Origin: Aliiruegeria haliotis
GTDB taxonomy: Bacteria; Pseudomonadota; Alphaproteobacteria; Rhodobacterales; Rhodobacteraceae
Assembly (NCBI RefSeq): GCF_003003255.1
Contig: NZ_PVTD01000007.1
Location: 165,469-229,468 of the forward strand
DNA: 64,000 nt
Direction: 5' to 3'
Shown: piece by piece, positions 9,202 to 18,748 of the stretch
How the letters are laid out: the number at the start of each line of letters is the position of its first letter
Numbering within the stretch: the stretch's first letter is position 1
Made by a program: the position numbers and the translations under genes
The notes under the pieces: model-generated
Told to the model about the DNA's origin: nothing
Database searches by the model: none
What the model saw: only the letters and a program-made list of their open reading frames with translations

Positions 9202-10352
9202 ATGAGACGTATCGTATTGTCACTAGCGGCTGCGCATACCGTGGTGCCCCCCCTTTCGGTCGATGCCCAGTCGCGGACCGAACGAGTTCGGTTCCAGGCA
9301 GGCGCGACGGGTGCGACCGTTCCCGGCGGATTGTCGGCCGGGAATCCGTTGGCTACCTCATGGGGGCGCAATCCGGGCAGCGGATGAGCGTGTTCCTGTC
9401 GGCGAGCTATCCGTCGGCCTATTTCAACATCTATCAACCGGGCAAAGGACTGGGCGACACCGCCCTGTTCTCGGGGTCAATCGAAGGGTCGCTTTTTAAC
9501 AGAGTTCTTCCCAAGTCCGGCGACTAAACAATTGCCACTTCCCTGAATCGCAATGCCGCGCGTCGTGACGGGACAGCAGACTACCAGCTTTCGGTCAGCG
9601 TTGGAGCAACAGCGTCACGTCCGCCACCGACACCGACACCGGACTATGCCGATGGCCTGGCCGGCAGTCCGGACTGGTGGCGGGTGAGTGGTGTGTCCCG
9701 TGGTGATCGCCTGAACACCCGCAAGGGACCTTCGACCAGCAAACGGGTCGTGGCGAAAGTGCCCGACGGCTATGTCCTGCGCAATCTTGGCTGCGTGCAG
9801 CGGTCGCAACGCTGTTGCGAGGTCGAAGCGCCCGGCGGCGATTTCACCGGCTGGGCCGCAGCTCGGTTCCTGACGGAATCCGGCCCTCCGCATGTGTCGA
9901 ACGTCAGCACCCCGCCTCGTCGCCCCAATCCTGCCGGCGGAGTTCCTGAACTTGTCGCGCGCGATTCCGGGGAGATCTAGGTGCATTGGCAGAACGGATG
10001 CACTGTTCTCATTGCCCCCAGGGGGCGTGTCATCGCGGCGGACCATACCCGCAACAAAAGGCAGCGCCGTCACTCACGCGACGCCTTCAAAAGCTATCGC
10101 CACGAACAGGCCGAAAGCGACCACCATTCCGGACCGATCAACGCGAACGGTGGCATGGCTGCCGGCACGCGGGATTTCTGCCTTGGCGCAGCGGCAGGCC
10201 ATTTCCGTGTATTGCCGAATGTGCTGAAGACCGACTGGCCGAACAACATCGGCAAGGGCTACATTATCGTCGGCACCTTCAGAGACCAGCCAACGCGCGC
10301 CTTCCGCTGTCAGTTCGGTGCACAGGGCGATTTTCACGGGGTATTCCAATGA
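9202..10352 (+). pseudogene. Decayed exported protein with SH3-type domain, several in-frame stops
   Basis: The ATG at 9202 starts a signal-peptide-like sequence (MRRIVLSLAAAHTVVPP), after which the frame shifts near 9330-9360. The second frame then runs to 10352 with only two stops, TAA at 9525-9527 and TAG at 9978-9980. Across these stops the protein reads coherently: a beta-rich domain (VGYLMGAQSGQRMSVFLSA), a bacterial SH3 region (DRLNTRKGPSTSKRVVAKVP, CCEVEAPGGDFTGWAAARFL), and a Cys-containing C-terminal domain (WQNGCTVLIAPRGRVIAA, TRAFRCQFGAQGDF). The first stop falls where related beta domains read SGDYT, so TAA probably replaces a Tyr codon. Single-base nonsense changes plus a shift indicate recent decay. 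The end overlaps the next gene as ATGA. Confidence 0.65.
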
Positions 10353-10618
10353 CACCCAAAAGACTTCTTCAAATTGCGCTGGTCGCGTTCATGGCCGCAG
10401 CCCTGAGTCTTGGCGCCGAGCGCGTCTGGTATGGCGGTATCTCTGAAGATGGCACATTGCAGGAGAGCCTCTTCCTGCCGCTCGGTTTTGCATTTGCCCT
10501 TTTGGCTGTCGTGGCCGTTCTCGGAGCTCTCGTTTTGAAGGCAAGAGGCGGGAGTCGGCAAACCGGCCGAAACGGCCCCAAAAGTAAACTCAGAAAGACC
10601 AAGCAAAAGGAGAAATGA
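10349..10618 (+). CDS. Small two-helix membrane protein (DUF3955-like)
   Basis: 89 residues. Two hydrophobic helices (about 6-24 and 43-64) flank a short loop reading WYGGISEDGTLQESLFLPLG, and the tail is strongly basic (KSKLRKTKQKEK). The loop pattern (YGG-x3-DG-x-L-x-E-x-FF/LF-PLG) resembles DUF3955 proteins of unknown function, but this is a pattern impression only. The start overlaps the preceding pseudogene's stop as ATGA, suggesting it was translationally coupled to that gene. The lipoprotein gene follows three bases downstream. No function can be assigned. Confidence 0.55.
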   Translation: MTPKRLLQIALVAFMAAALSLGAERVWYGGISEDGTLQESLFLPLGFAFALLAVVAVLGALVLKARGGSRQTGRNGPKSKLRKTKQKEK

Positions 10619-10621
10619 GAC

Positions 10622-10933
10622 ATGAATAACCTCGTGAGAATCGGCGCGCTTGTTGCTGTCGGCGCTACCCTGGCTGGATGTGACGAGACGATGGACACCG
10701 GCGCGACCTCGACACCGCCAGCGACACTCAGCGTCGCGGACCAGGCCTGCCAGGAATCCGTGCGGGCCCAAACGAACAATCCCGATGTGGTTGTGCTGGA
10801 ATCGCTGTTCTCCGAGGCCGGCACGTTGGTGACGTTGGGCGTCGGCCCGGATCGTGCGCGCTGGAGCTGTACGTCGACCAATGACGGGATTGTTCAAAAC
10901 GTACAGTCGCAAGTGAACGAAGGAACTCTTTGA
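10622..10933 (+). CDS. Small lipoprotein with a Cys-pair domain
   Basis: 103 residues with a lipoprotein signal: a hydrophobic stretch ending in the lipobox LAGC, Cys at residue 20. The mature part has a short Thr/Ser/Pro linker, then a compact domain with CQESVRAQ, SEAGTLVTLG and RWSCTS. The two mature-domain Cys could form a disulfide. The same pattern (C-x-DEL, SEAGTLVVL, YECVVW) is the N-terminal half of the exported protein at 56195-56800, so this is a recurring periplasmic module in this genome. The gene starts three bases after the upstream small membrane protein and was probably co-transcribed with it. Function unknown. Confidence 0.7.
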   Translation: MNNLVRIGALVAVGATLAGCDETMDTGATSTPPATLSVADQACQESVRAQTNNPDVVVLESLFSEAGTLVTLGVGPDRARWSCTSTNDGIVQNVQSQVNEGTL

Positions 10934-11415
10934 CCCACCGAGTCATCGGGTAACGTTCGCGAAGCACGGAGCTTCGCAAAGAAAAATGCGGTCCGGCCCG
11001 TATTCATGCGGCGCCGGATTGCGTCACTTTCCCGACTGCTCCGACGGCCTGTTCCCGAAAGCCATCGTCGTTCAGAGCGCGGGGCATTGGCGGTTTGCAG
11101 AAACACTAGTCGAAGCAGCATGCAAGCCACCGGGTTGCTCAGGCGCGACAGTACGCTTGGCGGAACCGCCGCTCAAATTCCGAAAATTCGTACAATACTG
11201 CGGTTGCGGGCGCTTGCTGCAATCGGTTGAGCCAGTCCGGACGGTCTGGCACAACGATCAATCGCTAGGCGCAAGGCGTGTGGGCCCTCATGCTTGTACA
11301 CGCGGACGAAGCGGACACCATGTATCGGCCCAGACGGACTCGGGTTCCCGCGTGTCCATCGACATCACCAGCACCCCGGCGAAGATCGCTACGGCAATGC
11401 CTGTCCTCTGGCGTT
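10934..11415. other. Intergenic stretch without a recognisable gene
   Basis: About 480 bp upstream of the aldehyde dehydrogenase promoter region. The dehydrogenase frame happens to stay open back to 10986, but this part lacks family similarity and has odd composition, so I do not count it as coding. Confidence 0.5.
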
Positions 11416-11477
11416 GGCGCGTTCCGCCAATCGAATGGCACGTTCGGCCAATGAAGCGCCGCGCCTCGGCCTATAGA
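11416..11477 (+). promoter_or_regulatory. AraC-type tandem direct repeat with adjacent promoter -10
   Basis: GGCGCGTTCCGCCAAT (11416-11431) and GGCACGTTCGGCCAAT (11437-11452) differ at two positions and are spaced exactly 21 bp, two helical turns, as in AraC-family activator sites. A TATAGA -10-like hexamer lies at 11472-11477. The downstream half-site therefore overlaps the -35 position, as in class II activation. The operon's own AraC gene (14051-15130) is the likely binder. Confidence 0.55.
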
Positions 11478-11552
11478 TTGGCTTCATCGCGACGGACCTG
11501 GCCAGAACATCAAGGCCAACTGGACCAAAGCACAGAATACAGGGGAAAGATC

Positions 11553-13154
11553 ATGAAAGCCACGGAAGCCATCGACCATCTCGATCCGCAGAAATGGGCG
11601 GACACGCCGCCGGCAGAGCGCCTGCGCCTGCTGGAAGAGGTTCGGGAGAACATGAAGCGGTTCGGCGATGAGCTTGCCACCGCCGACAGCCGGATGAAGA
11701 ACGACATCCTCGGGACGCCGCTCTACTCCGACCCGGTGTCCAAGGTTGGCACCGTGGTGCCGATGGCCAACACCGTGACCGCCGCCGTGGACCTTTATGA
11801 GGCCATCATCGAAGGCAGGATGCTGCAACCGGTCAAGGTCGAGAAGGTCGGCAACGATCTGTATGACATCTACGTCTTCCCGCAGGCCCGCAAGGACAAG
11901 CTGATCTATGCGGACCGCAAGGACCGCATCCGGGTCAAGGGCGAGCCGCGCCAGGTCAACCCGATGGACAAGCCCGCCGGGATCATCGCAGTTCTGGGGG
12001 CCGGCAATTACTCCTCATCGCTTGAGATGATGAAGGCGATCTTCTTCGAGAACTGCACTGTAGTGCACAAGCCGCACCATCTGAACGAGAAAACCGATGC
12101 CGTCTGGGCGAAGATCATGCAACCGCTGATCGACCACGGTGCGCTCAGTTTCTGCGCCTCGGATCAGGGCCGCGACCTGACGGTCGATCCGCGCCTGACC
12201 ACGATATACTTCACAGGCGGGACCGGCACGGCCCAGGCAATCATGTCGGCAACCGACACGCCCCTGATCTCTGAATGCGGCGGCAACAACCCCTGCATCG
12301 TCGTGCCGGGTGATCGCCCCTGGACGAAGAAGGAGATCGAGCACCAGGCAGTGCAGATCGCCACGATGTCCAAGCTGAACGGCGGCGCGGTCTGTGGGCG
12401 TATCCAGACCCTCGTCACCTCGAAACACTGGCCGCAGCGGCAGGAGTTCCTTGACGCGCTGGCCGTGGCGCTGGAGGAAACCACGCCCGCCACCGGCATC
12501 TATTACCCCGGCTCCGACAAGGTGATCGAAGGGTTCAAGGCGGCCTATCCAGATGCGAAGGTGCTGCGGCCCGAAGGCGGCAGGCACCCCCACAGCGAGG
12601 TGCTGCTCATCACCGGGGCGGAGCCGGGCAGCTACGCCTGCACCCACGAGGCATTCACCCTTGTCATCGACGAGGTGCCGCTCGACGTGCCCGCCAAGGC
12701 CGCCGAATTCCTGCCGAAAGCCGTCGACTTCTGCAACACGCAGCTTCTTGGCACGCTCGGCAGCGCGATCCTGATCGACGAGGACACGAAGCAGGCGCAT
12801 CAGGACGTTCTGGCACAGGCCGTGACGGACATTGAATATGGCGGCATCGCCATCAACACCATGCCACCCTTCATCTTTCTCAGCCCCTACCTGACCTGGG
12901 GCGGCAACGAAGAGGGCAAAGCGTTCGTTTCGGGCCACGGCAATTTCGGCAATCTACTGAACTACGAGAATGTCGAAAAGTCGATCATCGAGGCCAACTT
13001 CATGTCGGCCGGGCACATGATGAACACCAACAAGACGGCCTTCGACAACATGGCCGAGAACATGTCGCGTTTCGCGGTCGAGCCGACCTGGGGGAACCTG
13101 ACCTGCCTGATGGGGGAGGCTATTCGCGACAGCTTCCGCAAGAAAGATTTCTGA
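11553..13154 (+). CDS. Aldehyde dehydrogenase family protein
   Basis: 533 residues, NAD(P)-dependent aldehyde dehydrogenase superfamily, oxidising an unknown aldehyde to the acid. Visible features are FTGGTGTAQAIM (cofactor-binding loop), the general-base motif ECGGNNPC (Glu241) and a candidate catalytic Cys281 in GGAVCGR, which replaces the more usual GQxC motif and marks a divergent subfamily. The ATG at 11553 follows a GGGGAAAG ribosome-binding site and starts a normal N-terminus (MKATEAIDHLDP); the open frame further upstream is not used. It heads an operon with an SDR and an AraC regulator, suggesting stepwise oxidation of an alcohol or aldehyde. Confidence 0.85.
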   Translation: MKATEAIDHLDPQKWADTPPAERLRLLEEVRENMKRFGDELATADSRMKNDILGTPLYSDPVSKVGTVVPMANTVTAAVDLYEAIIEGRMLQPVKVEKVGNDLYDIYVFPQARKDKLIYADRKDRIRVKGEPRQVNPMDKPAGIIAVLGAGNYSSSLEMMKAIFFENCTVVHKPHHLNEKTDAVWAKIMQPLIDHGALSFCASDQGRDLTVDPRLTTIYFTGGTGTAQAIMSATDTPLISECGGNNPCIVVPGDRPWTKKEIEHQAVQIATMSKLNGGAVCGRIQTLVTSKHWPQRQEFLDALAVALEETTPATGIYYPGSDKVIEGFKAAYPDAKVLRPEGGRHPHSEVLLITGAEPGSYACTHEAFTLVIDEVPLDVPAKAAEFLPKAVDFCNTQLLGTLGSAILIDEDTKQAHQDVLAQAVTDIEYGGIAINTMPPFIFLSPYLTWGGNEEGKAFVSGHGNFGNLLNYENVEKSIIEANFMSAGHMMNTNKTAFDNMAENMSRFAVEPTWGNLTCLMGEAIRDSFRKKDF

Positions 13155-13203
13155 ACGCGGCCGCACAAGGCTGCCTCGACAAAGTAAAATCCGGAGAACT
13201 CAA

Positions 13204-14025
13204 ATGAGCAACGAAACCATCCTCATCACCGGCTGCAGCAGCGGCATCGGCCGCCTGACCGCAACCTTCTTTCAGCAAAAAGGTTGGAACGTGATCGCCA
13301 CCGTGCGGTCGAAGCCCGACGTAGACGCCGAGCTTAACGCACTCGACAATGTGCTGGTGACGACGCTGGACGTGACCAAGAAGGACACGATCGAGGCCGC
13401 CATTGCCGCTGGCATCGACCGGTTCGGCAAGATCGACGTGGTGCTGAACAATGCGGGCTACGGATCTTACGGGCTGCTGGAGGCAACGCCAGAACACAAG
13501 ATGCGGATGCAGTATGAGGTCAACGTCATCGGCACGATGCTCGTGATGCAGGCGATCATCCCGCATTTCCGTGAACGTGGGGCGGGCACGATCATCAATA
13601 TCTCGTCCATGGGCGGCAAGATCACCTTCCCACTTGGCACGCTCTATCACGGCTCGAAGTTTGCCGTGGAGGGGATGAGTGAGGCGCTGTCCTTCGAGAT
13701 GTCGGCCATCGGGGTAAGGGTGAAACTGGTCGAGCCGGGAATGATGAAGACCAATTTCGGCGGCTCCTCCTTCGACATGAACCTCGACCCGTCGCTGACC
13801 GAATATGATGACTTCGTCGCTGGCATGACTGCGGCAATGGCGGCAGGCGGCGAAAGTGCGGGCGATCCGATCACCGTGGCCGAGACGATCTGGCAGGCGG
13901 CAACCGATGGCAGCGACCAGCTCCGCTATGTCGCCGGTGAAGATGCCGAACAGATCATCGCCGCCCGCAAGGCAATGGACGACCCCGATTATCTGGCGCT
14001 GATCCGCAGTCAGATGGGGCTTTGA
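13204..14025 (+). CDS. Short-chain dehydrogenase/reductase
   Basis: 273 residues of the classical SDR family. The nucleotide-binding motif TGCSSGIG (9-16), the NAG motif in LNNAGYGS, a Ser in ISSMGG and the catalytic pair Tyr148/Lys152 (YHGSK) are all present. The start has a GGAG-type site in ATCCGGAGAACTCAA. It follows the aldehyde dehydrogenase by about 50 bp and precedes the AraC regulator by 25 bp, so the three form one operon. A plausible role is interconverting the alcohol or ketone partner of the dehydrogenase's substrate. The substrate itself cannot be read from the sequence. Confidence 0.9.
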   Translation: MSNETILITGCSSGIGRLTATFFQQKGWNVIATVRSKPDVDAELNALDNVLVTTLDVTKKDTIEAAIAAGIDRFGKIDVVLNNAGYGSYGLLEATPEHKMRMQYEVNVIGTMLVMQAIIPHFRERGAGTIINISSMGGKITFPLGTLYHGSKFAVEGMSEALSFEMSAIGVRVKLVEPGMMKTNFGGSSFDMNLDPSLTEYDDFVAGMTAAMAAGGESAGDPITVAETIWQAATDGSDQLRYVAGEDAEQIIAARKAMDDPDYLALIRSQMGL

Positions 14026-14050
14026 CTCGACCTCCGGTGGCCGGACTGAC

Positions 14051-15130
14051 ATGTCGGCCACCGGAACCGGTTGCATGTGCGAAACGCTTCCGGGCGGGCA
14101 GGACCGCGCGTATGATCCGGCCATGCAACAGGAAAGAACGGACAAATTCGTCCTCAACCCCGGGTGGCGCATTCTCTTGTCCGAAATGGGCTTGCCGATT
14201 GCCGATACGCTACGTGCCGCGCAGCTACCCCCGACACTGCTCGACAACTTGCCCACCGCGCTGGACGCCGACAGCTATTTCAGGTTCTGGCGGGCGCTTG
14301 CGGAATCGAGCGGAGATCGTGAAATCCCGCTCCTGATGACACAGGCGCTTGACGTCGAGGTGTTCTCGCCCCCGCTCTACGCAGCAGTGTGCTCACACAA
14401 TCTGCGCCAGGCGGCGCGGCGGGTGGCGCGGTACAAGGCGCTGACCGGCCCGATCACCATCGACGCGGGCGACGATCCCTCCCGCCTGCGACTGGTTTGG
14501 CAATGGCCCCCGACCTTGCAGCCGCCGCTTGCGCTGTTGATGAGCGAGATTCTGTTCTGGGTCTACCTGGTGCGGAAATGCACCCGAGTTCTTGTCAACC
14601 CGGTCGAGATCTCGGTCCCTGAGCTGCCACACTCCCTCCCGCAATATCTGGATTTCATCGGCGCTCCGATCCGGCGGGCCGATGACGTGTCGGTCATTTT
14701 CGCGAGCCGCGACGCGGATATGGTTTTTGTCAGCGGAAATGACGCCATCTGGAGCGCCTTCGAGCCGAAGCTGAAGCAGGATCTCGAAGCGCTTGAGGCG
14801 AGCCATTCCACGTCAGGTCGCGTTCGCGTTGCCCTGATGCGCGCGATCCCAGCCGATACCGCAAGCGCCGCCCAGATCGCCGAGACGCTTGCCCTGACAC
14901 CGCGCACACTGCAACGGCGGCTGAGCGAGGAAGGTACCAGCTTCAATCAACTGCTGAATGCGACCCGCGCGGAACTCGCCAGGCACTATCTGACCGCTTG
15001 CAACCTTCCCCTGGCAGAGATCTCTTTTCTTCTCGGCTTCAAGGAACCGAGTTCGTTCAATCGAGCCTTTCTGCGATGGACTGGGACAACACCCGAACAG
15101 TTCCGACAACAGGCCGGAAAATCGCTGTGA
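14051..15130 (+). CDS. AraC-family transcriptional regulator
   Basis: 359 residues if the first ATG is used. An internal ATG at 14123 (MQQERTDKF) gives the more family-like N-terminus, and neither start has a strong ribosome-binding site. The first two thirds match the ligand-binding domain of the AraC_arabinose_bd type (GWRILLSEMGLPIADTL). The C-terminal ~100 residues are the double helix-turn-helix: IAETLALTPRTLQRRLSEEG, then ISFLLGFKEPSSFNRAFLRW. It is the last gene of the dehydrogenase operon and probably acts at the 21-bp-spaced repeats upstream of the first gene. The ligand is unknown. Confidence 0.9.
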   Translation: MSATGTGCMCETLPGGQDRAYDPAMQQERTDKFVLNPGWRILLSEMGLPIADTLRAAQLPPTLLDNLPTALDADSYFRFWRALAESSGDREIPLLMTQALDVEVFSPPLYAAVCSHNLRQAARRVARYKALTGPITIDAGDDPSRLRLVWQWPPTLQPPLALLMSEILFWVYLVRKCTRVLVNPVEISVPELPHSLPQYLDFIGAPIRRADDVSVIFASRDADMVFVSGNDAIWSAFEPKLKQDLEALEASHSTSGRVRVALMRAIPADTASAAQIAETLALTPRTLQRRLSEEGTSFNQLLNATRAELARHYLTACNLPLAEISFLLGFKEPSSFNRAFLRWTGTTPEQFRQQAGKSL

Positions 15131-15222
15131 AGAACGGAACCGAAGGTTGAGGCCAGCCATTTTGCATCGACATGCTCTCCGTCCGAGATACGCAATCGGC
15201 AGGTCGCATTTGTGCCCACTTC

Positions 15223-15796
15223 GGTGCTGTCAGGCAAATTCGAACCAGTCTCCAAATGGACGGCGATCCTGTTCCTTTCATCACGCCAAATTGCCGCCAC
15301 TCAACGAGAGCGCCGGCACCGTTCGTCTTGATATTGGCCCACGAGTAGAAGCTTCGCTCCGAGTTGAAATGGTTGAAGACAGAGGCGTGGACGGCAGCGA
15401 ACAGTTGCAAAACTCGCATTCGCCGAAAGCGCTGCATTGCCCATTCTCGTCTTAGGAACGGTAGCTGCGAGTTCTCCGCCGGTTGCTGAGCCAACGGTCG
15501 GTTTCTTGCAGCACTGGAACGCCAAACTCCTTCAACGCCGTGCCACAAGAGCGAAGCAAATCAGTGACGATGGTCTCCGGTCGACCATAGCGGCGCATTG
15601 TTTGCTTGATGAATCTCAATGCCGCCCTTTCGTCCTGCGTCTGCGTCACGAAGCTTTCCAGGACCTCGCCTTCCTGTTCAACGGCTTGCCAAAGGTAGTG
15701 GCGTTCGCCGTTGATCTTCACGACACCTCATCCGAATGTCACTGTGGCCTGGCACGCAGTCGCTCAGCGCGTTTCTGGCGGATCTCGGACGCGACC
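15223..15796 (-). mobile_element. IS6-family element, copy 2, truncated
   Basis: The left end reads GGTGCTGTCAGGCAAATTCG, close to the intact copy at 58434. Similarity to that copy continues through the transposase C-terminus and the central part (HYLWQAVEQEGEVLESFV, RYGRPETIVTDLLRS), with frameshifts near 15450 and 15725, and stops near 15796. The transposase N-terminus and right terminal repeat are missing. Confidence 0.75.
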
Positions 15797-15924
15797 CGTT
15801 TGGTTTTCACGGTTGTCATCCGGTCTGTCGCGGTCGCCACCGAAAGGGATCCCATCACAAAATGACTGGACGGGCTGGTCTGGGATGGGCAGGGCCAGCT
15901 CTCCTCCTCGGTGGTGCGGCGTCT

Positions 15925-16362
15925 CAAAGCGGAAGAGAGCGACTTTATCAGTGAAGCTGGCCGATGCACTTTTTGCCGGTACGACCAATCGAAGCGATTA
16001 CCCACAGGATCCAACCGGCGATCGTCGCTTCTGGCCAGTGCGGACAGGTGTCACTGATCCCGACACTCTTGGCCACGATCGCGATCAACCCTGGGCCGAA
16101 GGCGTGGTCGCGTTAAGCCAGCGAGGCCTGGCGGCTGAGCGTTGCAATAGCGTAGGCGGCAGTCGTAGAGCAGGCCAATCGTGGCGAAGATGATCCATGG
16201 ACCTCTGAGATCCTGGCCCAATACAATGGCAAGGATCAGGTGACCTGCAAGGAGATCCTGCGGGATGGGCTTGCACTCGGGCGGAGCCGCGTGTCGTTGC
16301 AAGGGAGCAACTGCGGCAGGGACGCCCACCGGATTGCACGACATCTCTGGGTTTCCACCTGA
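15925..16362 (+). pseudogene. Remnant of a VapE-type (virulence-associated E / primase-like) phage or plasmid gene
   Basis: The plus strand reads FAGTTNRSDYPQDPTGDRRF followed by WPV and, about 20 residues on, DRDQPWAEGVVAL. This is the conserved core of VapE-domain proteins, P-loop/primase-associated proteins of phages, plasmids and satellites. A second frame near 16190-16362 supplies the C-terminal part (DDPWTSEILAQYNGKDQVTC ... KEILRDGLALG ... RIARHLWVST, stop). An in-frame stop and a shift near 16140-16190 separate the two. Upstream of about 15925 the N-terminal part is absent, replaced by the IS6 remnant. This is evidence of earlier phage or integrative-element DNA here. Confidence 0.6.
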
Positions 16363-17334
16363 ACCACATGGATTGCGCTCAGCAGGCCGTGACTGCGCGT
16401 ATGCTCCCAGAGCGCATATCGGGATCGGGCCCAGAAGACCCGGAACTCGACGGACAAACAGCCCTAGTTGCCGGCTATGTGCATCCTGTGGAGCGTTAAT
16501 TCTGAGATGTGCGCAGATTTCTCCGGGTCCCTAGTTCACGCAAAGATTGCCGCCATCCGCCGCCACCTTTGCCCGATCAGGCCATTTCCGTGGTTTTCCC
16601 AAAAGGAATCGACGCCAACCACGATCCTGTCTGGGTCCGGGAAATTTGGTACTGCGCAAAGAACGAAACGAAATTGCACCAGCGAGCTATGCTCGTGAAG
16701 CGATTTGCGCCGAGCCTGTCGCGATACCCGATGTACCGGATGGCGGGTAGAGCTTGCTTCAACCATTGATCTATACCGAGCAATCTCAACAACACCTTAA
16801 AGCTCGCCCAACGAGGACCAGTGCATTTTCGAGAAAAATCAGCATATCTCACCGAGTCGATGTTGACGCGCCACTAAACGAATGTCCGGTCCTCGTCACG
16901 TTCGCAGGACGATGGGTGGCGTTCGCCGCGAACCCAGCGCCTGCGGCGAATGAACGGCAAGTCGGCAAGGGAGCAGTTGGTGTGGCCCAGTTCGATCGAC
17001 GGCCGCTCAGAGCCTCCGAAGGTCTGCTGAGCAGGCCAACCATCTGAAGAACGGGGCTATTCCGAACTTCGGCAATATCTGCTCTCGGAGCGACTTCCGA
17101 GCGCAGCGTACTGCGTTCGGAAGGCAACCTAGGGCCTGTTCAAGACCTCAATGAAGCCTGCAGTCTTCGTCCGATCGGGTGAACAAGAGCCGTTCGCGGC
17201 AGCCGCAGCATCCCCTGGCGTGCCGACCAAACGTGGTGCCGCAACAAGCGGTGGCGGTAAAGCGGAGGAAGCGGCCGCTTTCTTGTAGTTGATCGGCAAC
17301 GGTCTCTTTCAGGGCCGTGCTTTAAGACCGGAGC
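16363..17334. other. Stretch of about 1 kb without a recognisable gene
   Basis: Only short, mutually overlapping open frames without ribosome-binding sites or known motifs. Base composition drops in places (near 16680-16860). It lies between VapE and IS3 remnants and is probably decayed mobile DNA. Confidence 0.5.
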
Positions 17335-17730
17335 ATGTCCGAGACGACAATCACAGGCCGGCCGTATCCCAAGGAAATCCGCGTCGATCAGGGCAGCGAG
17401 TTCATCTCCAACGACCTCGATTTGAGAGCCTATCAAAAGGATGTCGTCCTCGACTTTTGGCGGCCCCAAAAACCAACGGACAACGCGTTCATCGAGAGCT
17501 GAATAGGCAAGCTTCCACCGGAGTGTGTGAACACGCACACTGGCGTATGAGCCATGACGATACTCGGAAAAAAGGCAGGAATGGTGTAGGGATAACAACG
17601 CTGTCCGCCCTCACAGCGCGTTCGGAAACAACCCACCGATCTCGCCGATGAATGGCTCAGACATGCAAATTGCACCCTGAGCTTCAGCCCCGGAAAGCCC
17701 CTTGCCGGGTGGTTCAAACAAGGGAGCACG
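17335..17730 (+). mobile_element. IS3-family transposase OrfB remnant
   Basis: The plus strand reads EIRVDQGSEFISNDLDLRAY, then RPQKPTDNAFIES and a stop at 17500-17502. These are the DDE-type core motifs of IS3-family OrfB. After shifts, the family C-terminus (VRPHSAFGNNPPISPMNGS) is readable near 17600-17680. The N-terminal half is absent. Together with the OrfA remnant at 30701 this shows IS3 elements were once active here. Confidence 0.75.
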
Positions 17731-17754
17731 TCACCACTCCCCCGCCCTACCCCA

Positions 17755-18660
17755 TCAGCCGAAAGCCGCTTCCGTCTTTCCTGCCGCGCGCAATAGCCAC
17801 GCGCGGAACCGCGTGATTTTCTGCACCTCCCCGAAGGCCGGCGGATAGACCAGCGTGTGCGCCGCCGCCACCATGTCGTAGCTCGCGTCGAATACCGGCA
17901 CCAAGGTACCCTGCCGCAGCGACCGCTCGGCAAAGACCCGGCTCTCCAGCGCAATCCCCAGACCCAGCTCGGCCGCCTGCAACGACAGCAACCCGCGATC
18001 GAACCGCGGCCCGGTGATCGGCAGCGGCGCGATGTTTTTTAGCGCGAACCACTCCGCCCACTGGATCGGCGCCCGCTCGGACAGGATCAGCGGCACCGCC
18101 GCGAGCCGCTCCCGCGCCGGCAACTCCACCACCTGCGCAAGCACCTCCGGCGCGCAGAGCGGCTGGATCCGGTCCTCCATCAGCTGCACCACGCTCAGCC
18201 CGGCCCAGTCGGAATGGCCATAGCGGATCTCCACGTCGGTATCGGTGCGGAAAAAATCCACCGGCGAAGGCGAGGCATGAATGCGAAGCTCGATATCGGG
18301 GTTCTCCGCCATGAACTCGCCCATCCGTGGCAGCAGCCAACCCGGCGCGAAGCTTGGCGCGCAATGCACCGTCAGCGTGTCGCTCGCCGTGCCGCTGGAC
18401 AACCGGTCGCTCGAACGCTCGATCCGGTCGAAAGCGCTCTGGATATACTGCAGGTATTCCCGCCCCGCGTCCGACAGCACCAGCCGCCGGTTGCTGCGCC
18501 GAAACAGCGCCACCCCAAGGTGCTCTTCCAGCCGTCGAAGTCGGTGACTCAGCGCTGATGGCGTCAGCGAAAGTTCCTCGGCGGCAGCAATCACCGTCCC
18601 CTTGCGGGCAATGGCCTCGAAGGCCTGAAGAGAGCGAAGAGGGGGAAGGCGACGTGACAT
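17755..18660 (-). CDS. LysR-family regulator (GcvA-like), divergent from amidohydrolase/TRAP operon
   Basis: About 301 residues from the ATG at 18660 (MSRRLPPLRSLQAFEAI); the frame is open back to 18714 but without a better start. The N-terminal helix-turn-helix (EELSLTPSALSHRLRRLEEH, LFRRSNRRLVLSDAG) and the PPLRSLQAF opening are typical of the GcvA/AmpR subgroup. The rest is the effector-binding domain. It is divergent from the amidohydrolase-TRAP operon with a T-N11-A type palindrome between them, so it probably controls that operon. The ligand is probably the transported acid or its precursor. Confidence 0.9.
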   Translation of the reverse strand: MSRRLPPLRSLQAFEAIARKGTVIAAAEELSLTPSALSHRLRRLEEHLGVALFRRSNRRLVLSDAGREYLQYIQSAFDRIERSSDRLSSGTASDTLTVHCAPSFAPGWLLPRMGEFMAENPDIELRIHASPSPVDFFRTDTDVEIRYGHSDWAGLSVVQLMEDRIQPLCAPEVLAQVVELPARERLAAVPLILSERAPIQWAEWFALKNIAPLPITGPRFDRGLLSLQAAELGLGIALESRVFAERSLRQGTLVPVFDASYDMVAAAHTLVYPPAFGEVQKITRFRAWLLRAAGKTEAAFG

Positions 18661-18693
18661 CACTGAATTGTATTCATGTATTTGGCCAAAATC

Positions 18694-18709
18694 AATCATT
18701 TGTGTGATT
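18694..18709. promoter_or_regulatory. LysR-type palindrome between regulator and amidohydrolase
   Basis: AATCA-N6-TGATT with perfect 5-bp arms, containing the T-N11-A pattern of LysR boxes. It lies in an AT-rich 88-bp region between divergent starts at 18660 and 18749. Further TCAAT repeats flank it (18692, 18711). Confidence 0.5.
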
Positions 18710-18748
18710 TTCAATCATCTGTCATCTTCCGGTACAGGAGGATCGCCT

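Noticed and set aside
10986..11552. Extension of the aldehyde dehydrogenase frame upstream
   Set aside because: The segment is not protein-like, covers the AraC-type repeats and promoter, and the ATG at 11553 has a ribosome-binding site and a normal N-terminus.
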